Assembly: GCA_947178465.1 (NCBI GenBank)
Contig: CAMWYL010000071.1
Location: 1 to 11,482 of the forward strand
Length of the DNA: 11,482 nt
Source of the DNA: an uncultured Lachnospiraceae bacterium
GTDB lineage: Bacteria > Bacillota > Clostridia > Lachnospirales > Lachnospiraceae
Direction: 5' to 3'
Part shown: in pieces, positions 1 through 5,864 of the stretch
How positions within the stretch are numbered: position 1 is the first letter of the stretch
Layout: each line of letters starts with the position of its first letter
Translations under genes and position numbers: made by a program
The notes under the pieces: generated by a model
What the model saw: the letters and a program-made list of their open reading frames with translations, nothing else
Database searches by the model: none
What the model was told of the DNA's origin: nothing

Positions 1-711
1 ACCGGACAATGTGATGTGATGCTGGCTGGCGGTGCGTTTGCTGTGCTCTGTCCAATTGGAATTGCCGAATTGCGGCAGATGCAGTCATTGATCACTGAAA
101 CGGTTCCTGCGAGAGCCTGTATTCCCTTTGATAAGCACAGGAGTGGTTTTGTGATGGGAGAAGGGGCCGGTGTTCTTGTGCTTGAAGATCTGGAGCATGC
201 AAGAAAGAGAAATGCACATATTTACGGAGAGTTGATTGGATACGGCTGTACAAATGACGCGTATCATGTTACTGCGTCAAGAGAGGATGGGGAGGCCGCA
301 GCGAAAGCTATGGAACTGGCGATGGAAAATGCAGGGGTTTCCCCGAAACAGATATCCTATATCAACGCGCATGGAACCAGTACCTACTATAATGATCTGT
401 ATGAAACACGAGCGATCAAAAAGGCATTTGGTCAATATGCCTATGATATTCCAATTAGTTCCACAAAGTCTTTGATTGGACATACACTTGCCGGTTCCGG
501 GGCTATGGAAGCCATAGTATGCCTGCTTTCCATGAGGGATTCTTATCTTCATGTGACGGCCGGACTGCAGGAAACAGGGGAAGAGTGTGATCTTGATTAC
601 ATAAAGGGTACAGGAAGGCAGCAGGCAGTGGAAATGGCCATGAGCAATTCCTTCGGATTTGGCGGGCACAATTCCATATTAATTTTTAAGAAGTATGAGG
701 AGCAGACATGA
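1..711 (+). CDS. fabF: Beta-ketoacyl-ACP synthase II family (FabF-like), 5'-truncated by window edge
   Basis: This is the C-terminal ~236 residues of a condensing enzyme that joins malonyl-ACP to an acyl-ACP in the cytoplasm. The reading frame is open from base 1, so the start and the catalytic Cys lie outside the window. Visible signatures are DVMLAGG at the left edge, GFVMGEGAGVLVLE, NAHGTST with its active-site His at 370-372, the STKSLIGH block with Lys at 466-468 and His at 481-483, and the C-terminal SNSFGFGGHN loop. All match the thiolase-fold KAS I/II family. The stop overlaps the next gene by 4 bp (ATGA), so the two are translationally coupled. Pairing with an acyltransferase is not the usual fab operon order, so it may serve a specialised lipid or polyene pathway rather than housekeeping synthesis. 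The family is certain; FabF versus a pathway-specific ketosynthase is not. Confidence 0.9.
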   Translation, partial: TGQCDVMLAGGAFAVLCPIGIAELRQMQSLITETVPARACIPFDKHRSGFVMGEGAGVLVLEDLEHARKRNAHIYGELIGYGCTNDAYHVTASREDGEAAAKAMELAMENAGVSPKQISYINAHGTSTYYNDLYETRAIKKAFGQYAYDIPISSTKSLIGHTLAGSGAMEAIVCLLSMRDSYLHVTAGLQETGEECDLDYIKGTGRQQAVEMAMSNSFGFGGHNSILIFKKYEEQT

Positions 712-1430
712 ACAGGATTATATTGATGATGATAAGAAATATATGGAAGGTGTCGGGGGCGTACTGGAAACTCTGTCATTATGCAAAACATACGGAAGGA
801 TATACGGAGGAAGAAAAGTACAGACATATCTGGTATATTTTTCAGACAGCGATCCGGTCAGGGAATATTGATCTGAAAGTTTATGGCCAGGAGAATATTC
901 CAAAAGAAAACGGCTTTATGCTTTATGCAAACCATCAGGGGATGTTCGATATACTGGCGGTTGTTGCGACTTGTGACAATCCCATTGGTGTGGTATTGAA
1001 AAAGGAGCTTTACGGAATCCCCTTCCTGAAACAGCTTGTAGACTGTACGTTTTCATTTCCAATGGAACGTGAAAATGTAAAGCAGTCCCTGACAGTAATC
1101 CAGAACGTGATCCGGGAGGTCAGGAAGGGACGGAATTATCTGATTTTTCCGGAAGGAACAAGGAGCAGGAAGGGAAATCAGATGTTGGAGTTTCATGCAG
1201 GCAGTTTTAAATGTGCCGAGAAAACAAGATGCCCGGTTGTGCCGATTGCCCTCATTGATGCCTATAAACCGTTTGACCAAAAGGGCAGCAGGCAGGTTGA
1301 GGTGCAGATCCATTATCTGCCGCCTGTTTATTATGAAGAATATCAGGGATTGTCCACCGCTCAATTGGCGGAGCTGGTTCGTTCGAGGATAGCTGAGACA
1401 ATCGGATCATGTGATGGAAAAACTATATAG
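708..1430 (+). CDS. plsC: 1-acyl-sn-glycerol-3-phosphate acyltransferase family (PlsC-like)
   Basis: A 240-residue membrane-associated acyltransferase of the PlsC/LPLAT family, which moves an acyl chain onto lysophosphatidate or a related acceptor. The NHxxxxD catalytic motif is present as NHQGMFD (His76, Asp81), FPEGTRS lies at 147-153, the acceptor-binding block is FPMEREN near 117-123, and CPVVPIAL follows near residue 180. Length is normal for the family. The start at 708 has GAGGAG 5 nt upstream inside the preceding ketosynthase gene, whose stop it overlaps by 4 bp. The operon ends here with a strong terminator. Because the neighbour is a ketosynthase rather than phospholipid genes, the real substrate could be an unusual acyl-ACP; that is inference. 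Confidence 0.88.
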   Translation: MNRIILMMIRNIWKVSGAYWKLCHYAKHTEGYTEEEKYRHIWYIFQTAIRSGNIDLKVYGQENIPKENGFMLYANHQGMFDILAVVATCDNPIGVVLKKELYGIPFLKQLVDCTFSFPMERENVKQSLTVIQNVIREVRKGRNYLIFPEGTRSRKGNQMLEFHAGSFKCAEKTRCPVVPIALIDAYKPFDQKGSRQVEVQIHYLPPVYYEEYQGLSTAQLAELVRSRIAETIGSCDGKTI

Positions 1431-1475
1431 GGGAACTGTCATGGTACATCATGTGCTATGGCAGTTTCCTTTTTT
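1431..1475 (+). terminator. Rho-independent terminator after the plsC-like gene
   Basis: A long imperfect inverted repeat starts one base after the stop codon. The left arm (about 1432-1449) and right arm (about 1451-1469) pair over roughly 17 positions with G-U wobbles and one bulge, and six T residues follow at 1470-1475. The T tract runs into the first block of the next promoter module. Confidence 0.85.
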
Positions 1476-1527
1476 AATGATTCATAAACATATTTCAAAC
1501 ACAGCGTAAATAGATGACTGTTATACT
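1469..1527 (+). promoter_or_regulatory. Promoter module A: three 11-bp repeats plus -10
   Basis: The three direct repeats are ATTCATAAACA (1480-1490), TATTTCAAACA (1491-1501) and CAGCGTAAATA (1502-1512). Seven bases later comes GTTATACT (1520-1527), whose last six bases, TATACT, are a good -10. The block before the repeats ends in TTAATG. No -35 consensus is present; the repeats cover that position. This is one of six identically spaced copies in the window. It would start transcription about 10 bp before the Shine-Dalgarno site of the CmpB-like gene. Confidence 0.75.
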
Positions 1528-1558
1528 TTCCGTAAATTGAACCGGGAGGAATAATTAT

Positions 1559-1936
1559 ATAGATTGGAAAAAGAAATGCTGTATAGATATATTTGCGGAT
1601 ATTCTGTTTCTGTTTTTGACAGGAGCTGTGATCGGCTGTCTCTATGAGGTTGTCCTGCATCTTGTCACACATGGAGAGCTTGTCAACCGCGGAATTCTTC
1701 ATGGACCATGGCTTCCAATCTACGGTACGGGGTGCATTATCATGGTCGGTTTTGGCTTTGCCGGATGTCTGTTTGTGTATGGGCTTCTTTCGGTTCTGAA
1801 AAAGATCTATGGACGGATACCAGACAAAGTGAAAAAGAGAATTGCGCTGGTTCTTCTCGTTGTTTTTCTGGTTGATGTACTGGTATCGCTTATTTGTCCG
1901 AATATGGGAGTAGGAATTACGCAGATTGCGGCTTAA
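1559..1936 (+). pseudogene. CmpB-like membrane protein (putative ABC-transporter type IV family), decayed
   Basis: The reading frame open from 1541 encodes a hydrophobic protein resembling the clostridial CmpB-like family of unknown function. The N-terminal hallmark runs GCLYE, then VNRG, then GPWLPIYG. The C-terminal hallmark is the hydrophobic helix followed by PNMGVGIT. Between them, GTGCIIMV runs directly into GFGFAGCLFVY. From memory of the family, this skips roughly 60-80 residues containing two helices and the WDYS region, so I infer an internal deletion. No ATG, GTG or TTG lies in the expected place. A good Shine-Dalgarno site, GGGAGGA (1544-1550), is followed 8 nt later by ATA, suggesting a lost ATG. 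The TTG at 1616 is an alternative start but has no ribosome site and would cut the first helix. The promoter and ribosome site are otherwise intact. Confidence 0.6.
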
Positions 1937-1990
1937 TTAATAATTCAGAAACACAATTTAAGCAATTCCCAAACAAACACATTGTAGGAT
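1932..1990 (+). promoter_or_regulatory. Promoter module B: three 11-bp repeats plus -10
   Basis: TTAATA (1937-1942) is followed by ATTCAGAAACA (1943-1953), CAATTTAAGCA (1954-1964) and ATTCCCAAACA (1965-1975). Seven bases later comes TGTAGGAT (1983-1990). It lies about 50 bp before the start of the 11-residue-repeat protein gene and slightly overlaps the end of the CmpB-like gene. The -10 hexamer TAGGAT is weak and there is no -35, as expected for activator-dependent transcription. Confidence 0.8.
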
Positions 1991-2042
1991 AGACATAGTT
2001 CAGACAGATATCATGCAAATAAAAGGAAGGGAGACAAAAAAC

Positions 2043-2393
2043 ATGGCAAAATCTAAGTTAGTAAAAGTAAATGAAAAAATCGCAGAAGGAGTAGTCGGCG
2101 GCTACAAGAAAATTGAAGAAGGGGTAGTGAACGGCTACAAAAAGATTGAGGAAGGAGCAGTTGGTGGGTTTAATAAGATTGCGGATAAGTTCGTGGATAG
2201 TTTCCTGACGAAAGAAGGTGAGTCCGTAGAAGAAGCAAAGGCCAGACTGGCAGCAGAGCAGAAAGAGAGAGAAGCAAAGAGTGCTGCGGAGTGGAAGGAA
2301 CAACAGAGGAGGCAGCATACGCCGGTGGGAGCGAACATACAGAAAGCAGAAGCCGCCAGATCGGAGTCAAGAAAAAAAGCAGGTCTTGAATGA
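2043..2393 (+). CDS. Small amphipathic protein with four 11-residue repeats
   Basis: A 116-residue, highly charged protein without signal peptide or membrane helix; I do not know a named family for it. Residues 11-54 are four tandem 11-mers: EKIAEGVVGGY, KKIEEGVVNGY, KKIEEGAVGGF and NKIADKFVDSF. An alanine/glutamate/lysine-rich helical tail follows (about 60-90), with a basic C-terminus. Eleven-residue repeats carrying KxxEGVV resemble the membrane-binding 11/3 helices of synuclein-like proteins, so a peripheral role on the inner leaflet of the membrane is plausible; that is inference. I chose ATG 2043 because GGGAG at 2029-2033 lies 9 nt upstream; an in-frame ATG at 2013 has no ribosome site. 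The gene is monocistronic behind promoter module B. Frequent lysine and glutamate codons make it purine rich. Confidence 0.85.
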   Translation: MAKSKLVKVNEKIAEGVVGGYKKIEEGVVNGYKKIEEGAVGGFNKIADKFVDSFLTKEGESVEEAKARLAAEQKEREAKSAAEWKEQQRRQHTPVGANIQKAEAARSESRKKAGLE

Positions 2394-2471
2394 TGAAGAG
2401 AAGTACGTGGGAATAAAAATCTGTGACATGGTTTGTAGCCGGGAAACAGGCGGCTGAATCAAAATAAACTT

Positions 2472-2530
2472 TCAAATTAATATATCAGAAACAAAAGCGA
2501 AACATTAGGCAAACAAAACAATGGTATTAT
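2472..2530 (+). promoter_or_regulatory. Promoter module C: three 11-bp repeats plus -10
   Basis: TTAATA (2477-2482) is followed by TATCAGAAACA (2483-2493), AAAGCGAAACA (2494-2504) and TTAGGCAAACA (2505-2515). Seven bases later comes GGTATTAT (2523-2530) with the -10 TATTAT. It drives the four-helix membrane protein at 2582. Confidence 0.8.
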
Positions 2531-2581
2531 CTTTTCACCAAATGAACAACACAATTAAAAAAAGAAAGGCAGGTATTTATT

Positions 2582-2953
2582 ATGAAAAAGAGTACATTTG
2601 TATCAATGATCCTGGGAACCATCGGAGGAATTTTGTTTGCACTGGGAATGTGCATGGGGCTGGTAGAGCAATGGAATGCACGCAGGGAAGGCATTGTTAT
2701 GGGAGTGATCGGCCTGGTTGTATTACTCATCATGGTAGCAGTGTGGAGGAAAATGGAAAATAAGGAACCCATCAAGCTGTCGGGAAAGGCAATCGGTGCA
2801 ACGCTGATCGGGATTGTCGGTGCGCTACTGCTGGGTGTGGGCATGTGCCTGACAATGGTATGGAGCGGCTACATGGTGGTTGGCATCATAGTCGGGATTG
2901 TTGGAATCGTTGTCCTGCTCTGCCTGATTCCGTTTATTAAAGGTCTGAAATAA
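2582..2953 (+). CDS. Four-helix membrane protein of unknown function
   Basis: A 123-residue integral membrane protein with helices at about 6-28, 37-55, 70-93 and 97-118, joined by short charged loops. The two halves look like an internal duplication: the first hairpin holds GxxGGILFALGMCM and GVIGLVVLLIM, the second holds GIVGALLLGVGMCL and GIVGIVVLLCLI. The Gly-rich helix faces and the repeated GMC motif suggest tight helix packing. No known transporter or enzyme motif is visible, and I cannot name a family. The start has AAAGG...AGG about 8 nt upstream (2565-2573). It stands alone behind promoter module C, between two other genes of the inferred regulon, so an envelope-stress role is inferred from context only. 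Confidence 0.88.
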   Translation: MKKSTFVSMILGTIGGILFALGMCMGLVEQWNARREGIVMGVIGLVVLLIMVAVWRKMENKEPIKLSGKAIGATLIGIVGALLLGVGMCLTMVWSGYMVVGIIVGIVGIVVLLCLIPFIKGLK

Positions 2954-2961
2954 TTGCGGGT

Positions 2962-2998
2962 GGAATGTGCAGTGGAAAACAAATCTGCTGCGCATTTC
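2962..2998 (+). terminator. GC-containing hairpin after the four-helix gene, possible terminator
   Basis: An 11-bp stem pairs GGAATGTGCAG (2962-2972) with CTGCGCATTTC (2988-2998), with G-U wobbles and a 15-nt loop. There is no proper T tract afterwards, so termination may be weak or need factors. It could also pair in transcripts leading into promoter module D. Confidence 0.4.
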
Positions 2999-3002
2999 TA
3001 TC

Positions 3003-3061
3003 GTTTGTTCATAGAATGTTCACAAAGCGCAAACAAAACACAAACAATAGCAGAGTATAAT
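3003..3061 (+). promoter_or_regulatory. Promoter module D: repeats plus consensus -10, in front of the two-component operon
   Basis: A degenerate first repeat (GAATGTTCACA, 3014-3024) is followed by AAGCGCAAACA (3025-3035) and AAACACAAACA (3036-3046). Seven bases later comes AGTATAAT (3054-3061) with a perfect TATAAT. The preceding block ends in TTCATA (3008-3013). The strong -10 and weak first repeat suggest more basal expression than at the other copies, which fits an autoregulated regulator operon. Confidence 0.75.
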
Positions 3062-3112
3062 ACAAAAAACCGGAATGCAGAATGTAACCAATAGATGCAG
3101 GGAGGCGGACTC

Positions 3113-3352
3113 ATGGACTTACAAAATATGAAAAAGATTTTAAAGAAGATTTTTATGCTTCCGCCGATTCCGACGCTGCTGGTTTCCATCCCATGCTATG
3201 TGTTTGTAATTTATGTGCTGTCAAACGGTGGGATGCATCCGGTGATTTCTTACGCTGCATACATCCTGTCGGCATACGCGTTGATCATTACCTGCACCGG
3301 GACGCCCGGCATAATAAAGGGGCTGCGGACATGGATAACGAATCACCCCTGA
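3113..3352 (+). CDS. N-terminal part of a frameshifted multi-pass membrane protein
   Basis: A 79-residue product with a basic N-terminus and two predicted helices (about 21-38 and 43-65), ending TWITNHP at a TGA. The start at 3113 is set by GGGAGG (3100-3105) 7 nt upstream. The protein continues naturally in another frame: the overlapping downstream frame supplies LTRRLLGFSL right after the stop, with four or more further helices. The break falls on a run of four C residues (3346-3349); five would restore one protein of about 318 residues. I read these two ORFs as one gene split by a single-base deletion. Alternatives are -1 ribosomal slippage on CCC before TGA, or translational coupling to the ATG at 3331. 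It is first in the two-component operon and its function is unknown. Confidence 0.7.
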   Translation: MDLQNMKKILKKIFMLPPIPTLLVSIPCYVFVIYVLSNGGMHPVISYAAYILSAYALIITCTGTPGIIKGLRTWITNHP

Positions 3353-4065
3353 CAAGGAGGCTGCTTGGTTTTTCATTGATAAAAAGATTTGTAGGGGAGG
3401 TTTCTTTCCGGACGGAGGTCTCTCTGTATCAGGGGCTTTTTATCAATATCATATATATAGGCATCAAACTCTTTTCGGGGATTTATTACCGCTCCATTTG
3501 GTTTGTTGCGCTTTCCATATATTATATCTTTCTTGCGGCGATGCGCTCTTCACTGCTCCATTATACGCGGAGGCAAGGCACAGGGAAAGATATGGCTTCT
3601 GAATGGAGGAGGTACCGTCTCTGCGGGATCATCCTGCTGTTCATGAATCAGGCGCTGATAGGAATTATCGTCCTTGTGGTATACCAGAACAGCGGGTTTG
3701 AATATCCGGGGCTGCTCATTTACGCAATGGCACTGTATGCCTTTTATGCAGCGATCACGGCAGTGATGAATGTTGTGAAATTCAGGAAATACGGCAGCCC
3801 GATCATGTCCTCGGCAAAGGTGATCAACCTTACGGCGGCGCTGGTATCAATGCTTTCGCTGGAAACCGCCATGATGGCACAGTTCGGTACAGGAGATGAT
3901 GCTTCTTTCCGGCAGATCATGTCAGCCTGCACCGGCGCGGGCGTGAGCATGATCGTTGTGGGGATGGCAGTTTATATGATCATAAGGTCAACAAAAATAT
4001 TGAAGCAAATATATAAAGAACAAGGAGGGATGCCTGATGATAAACATTCTTGTAGTGGAAGATGA
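3331..4065 (+). CDS. C-terminal part of the frameshifted multi-pass membrane protein
   Basis: A 244-residue frame with several hydrophobic helices, read in the frame one base back from its partner. The first ~7 residues duplicate bases already translated upstream; homology-like continuity begins at LTRRLLG. ATG 3331 has GGGG (3319-3322) 8 nt upstream and could act as a coupled start, so two separate polypeptides are possible. Prominent features are FRTEVSLYQGLFINIIYIGIKLFSGIYYRS in character (aromatic-rich helix after about residue 35), RRYRLCGIILL, a VVKFRKYGSP loop and a final helix before a lysine-rich tail. I recognise it only as a hypothetical membrane protein that can accompany two-component genes in Clostridia; it might sense or modulate the kinase, which is inference. 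Its 3' end overlaps the response regulator by 29 bp. Confidence 0.7.
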   Translation: MDNESPLTRRLLGFSLIKRFVGEVSFRTEVSLYQGLFINIIYIGIKLFSGIYYRSIWFVALSIYYIFLAAMRSSLLHYTRRQGTGKDMASEWRRYRLCGIILLFMNQALIGIIVLVVYQNSGFEYPGLLIYAMALYAFYAAITAVMNVVKFRKYGSPIMSSAKVINLTAALVSMLSLETAMMAQFGTGDDASFRQIMSACTGAGVSMIVVGMAVYMIIRSTKILKQIYKEQGGMPDDKHSCSGR

Positions 4066-4708
4066 TGTAAAATTGAACCAGATCGTGTGTACCTACTTAA
4101 ATGACAGCGGGTTCCAGGCGAAGGGATGCCTGAATGCCAAAGATGCCTATGACGAGATGTATAACAATCTGTACGAGCTGATCATTTCCGATATTATGAT
4201 GCCGGAGATTGACGGGTTTGAGTTTGCACAGACAGTCAGACGTGTAAATAAGACAATCCCCATCCTGTTCATGTCGGCAAAAGATGATTTACCTTCTAAA
4301 CAGAAAGGGTTCCAGCTTGGGATAGATGATTACATGGTAAAGCCCATTGAGCTGGACGAACTCCTGCTTCGTGTCAGGGCGCTCCTGCGCAGGGCGAATA
4401 TCGAAATGGAGCGGAAGATCACCGTGGGTAATCTGGTGCTGGATGCCGATGGTATGAGTGCGGAGATTGATGGCGAGGAGATAAACCTCACCACAAGGGA
4501 GTTCAATATCCTGTATAAATTATTGTCTTACCCGAAAAAGACTTTTTCCAGGGCACAGCTCATGGATGAGTTCTGGGGCGTGGACAGTGACACCAGCCTG
4601 CGGGCGGTGGACGTGTATGTGACAAAGCTGAGGGACAAATTATCAGAATGTGACGGTTTTAAGATCGTGACAGTAAGGGGACTTGGATATAAGGCGGTAT
4701 TAATGTGA
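4037..4708 (+). CDS. OmpR/PhoB-family response regulator
   Basis: A 223-residue cytoplasmic transcription factor. The receiver domain (1-~115) has the acidic pair Asp9-Asp10, the phosphoacceptor Asp52 in SDIMMPE, Ser80 at the switch position and Lys102 in the KP pair. A winged-helix DNA-binding domain (about 125-223) follows, with LTTREFNIL, the recognition-helix region RAVDVYVTKLRDKL and the wing TVRGLGYK. AGGAGGG (4023-4029) lies 7 nt before ATG 4037. It overlaps the membrane protein gene and precedes its kinase partner by about 60 bp. Regulators of this family bind direct repeats at 11-bp spacing as tandem dimers, the pattern seen at six promoters in this window, so it is the prime candidate to control all of them including its own operon. 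The family is certain; the target sites are inferred. Confidence 0.95.
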   Translation: MINILVVEDDVKLNQIVCTYLNDSGFQAKGCLNAKDAYDEMYNNLYELIISDIMMPEIDGFEFAQTVRRVNKTIPILFMSAKDDLPSKQKGFQLGIDDYMVKPIELDELLLRVRALLRRANIEMERKITVGNLVLDADGMSAEIDGEEINLTTREFNILYKLLSYPKKTFSRAQLMDEFWGVDSDTSLRAVDVYVTKLRDKLSECDGFKIVTVRGLGYKAVLM

Positions 4709-4755
4709 AATTAGAAATTTCACAATCCTGATTTGAGTGCCTGCTAAAGCAGGCA
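4704..4755 (+). repeat. Two perfect inverted repeats between regulator and kinase genes
   Basis: The first repeat (4704-4724) has 9-bp arms TGTGAAATT and AATTTCACA around AGA and overlaps the regulator stop codon. The second (4738-4755) has 7-bp arms TGCCTGC and GCAGGCA around TAAA and ends just before the kinase ribosome site. Neither has a T tract, so neither is a normal terminator. They could stabilise or cleave the operon mRNA to set the regulator-to-kinase ratio, or the first could be a protein-binding palindrome. Confidence 0.6.
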
Positions 4756-4768
4756 GATGGGAGTTAGT

Positions 4769-5860
4769 GTGAGAAAGAAGAGTGTCAGCCATAATAACAA
4801 GGTGAAAAGAATACGACTCATATTGTCCCTGTTTGCGACTTATACGGTGGTTTTGCTCCTGATGTCAGGGGTGCATACAGGTCTGCTGGTGCTGATGGGC
4901 AGATTTCAGTGCGGGGAAGTTGTCCAGTCTGCTGTGGCTATAGGGTATTGGGGAATGGTGGCGGCAGGCATCACATGGTTTGCAGTGGGAAGGATAAGGG
5001 ATACTTATGAAATCCCCATGCAGCAGCTTGCAGAGGCTACGTCAAAGGTGGCTGCTGGAGATTTTTCGGTGTATATCCCAACACTCCATACCGCAGACAA
5101 GTTGGATTATGTGGATGTCATGATCAAGGATTTTAATAAGATGGTGGAGGAACTTGGGAGCATTGAAACATTGAAAACAGATTTTATTTCCAATGTGTCC
5201 CATGAGATGAAAACTCCTATTGCCATCATGAAGAATTATGCAGAGCTGCTTCAGGCAGACAGGATAGAGGACGGGCAGAGAAAGGAATACGCAGAGTCTA
5301 TTGAGAACGCCGCAACACGGCTTTCAAATCTGATTGGCAATATTCTGAAACTGAACAAACTGGAAAACCAGAGGATCATGCCGGAAGCAGAGGATTATAA
5401 TGTATGCGGACAATTATGTGAGTGCGTTCTGCAGTTTGAAGATGCTTGGGATGAGAAAGGGATTGAACTGGAAGCAGAAATTGAAGATGTGGCAATGGTA
5501 AGGGCGGACGAAGAGCTGATGGAGCTGGTGTGGAACAACTTGCTTTCCAATGCGATAAAATTTACGGAACCGGGAGGCAGCATCACCGTCAGCCAGACAT
5601 CGGATGAGAATTACATCAGGGTTTCCGTATCCGATACAGGCTGCGGTATGAGTCAGGAGAGCATGAAACATATTTTTGATAAATTCTATCAGGGCGATAC
5701 TTCCCATTCAAAAGAAGGGAACGGGCTTGGGCTGGCACTGGTAAAGCGGGTGCTGGAGCTTATGGACGGGGATATCCGGATTGCCAGCGAGGAAGGGAAG
5801 GGGAGTACCTTTACAGTCACACTGCCGGTGGACGGTGTGTATGAGAAACGGGAGGTGTAA
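4769..5860 (+). CDS. Sensor histidine kinase, two-helix type with short external loop
   Basis: A membrane kinase that should phosphorylate the adjacent regulator. Counting from GTG 4769 (363 residues), helices lie at about 16-43 and 55-73 with only about 10 residues outside, then a HAMP-like linker (about 75-125). The dimerisation helix follows with His145 in SHEMKTP, then the N box (NNLLSNAIKF, near 257), the G1 box DTGCGM (289-294), the F box IFDKFYQ and the G2 box GNGLGL (317-322). All catalytic motifs are intact. I prefer GTG 4769 because GGGAG (4759-4763) lies 5 nt upstream; ATG 4757 abuts a hairpin and has no clear ribosome site. So small an external loop is typical of intramembrane-sensing kinases that detect envelope damage or antimicrobial peptides, often through a partner membrane protein. 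The neighbouring membrane proteins could play that part; the ligand is unknown. Confidence 0.93.
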   Translation: MRKKSVSHNNKVKRIRLILSLFATYTVVLLLMSGVHTGLLVLMGRFQCGEVVQSAVAIGYWGMVAAGITWFAVGRIRDTYEIPMQQLAEATSKVAAGDFSVYIPTLHTADKLDYVDVMIKDFNKMVEELGSIETLKTDFISNVSHEMKTPIAIMKNYAELLQADRIEDGQRKEYAESIENAATRLSNLIGNILKLNKLENQRIMPEAEDYNVCGQLCECVLQFEDAWDEKGIELEAEIEDVAMVRADEELMELVWNNLLSNAIKFTEPGGSITVSQTSDENYIRVSVSDTGCGMSQESMKHIFDKFYQGDTSHSKEGNGLGLALVKRVLELMDGDIRIASEEGKGSTFTVTLPVDGVYEKREV

Positions 5861-5864
5861 GCTC

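Noticed and set aside
2073..2204. 33-bp periodic DNA repeats that could be taken for a repeat array
   Set aside because: They are coding: each unit equals one 11-residue protein repeat in the open frame, and there are no spacers, so this is not CRISPR-like.
3193..3330. In-frame N-terminal extension of the 3331-4065 frame back to 3193
   Set aside because: Its residues are Cys/His/Arg-rich and unlike a membrane protein, while the other frame there encodes good helices after a strong ribosome site. It is a shadow of the 3113 frame.
5781..5864. Longer start for the two-helix protein inside the kinase gene
   Set aside because: The extension overlaps the kinase catalytic end and reads as low-complexity shadow. 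GGGAGGTG at 5850-5857 fixes the start at 5865.
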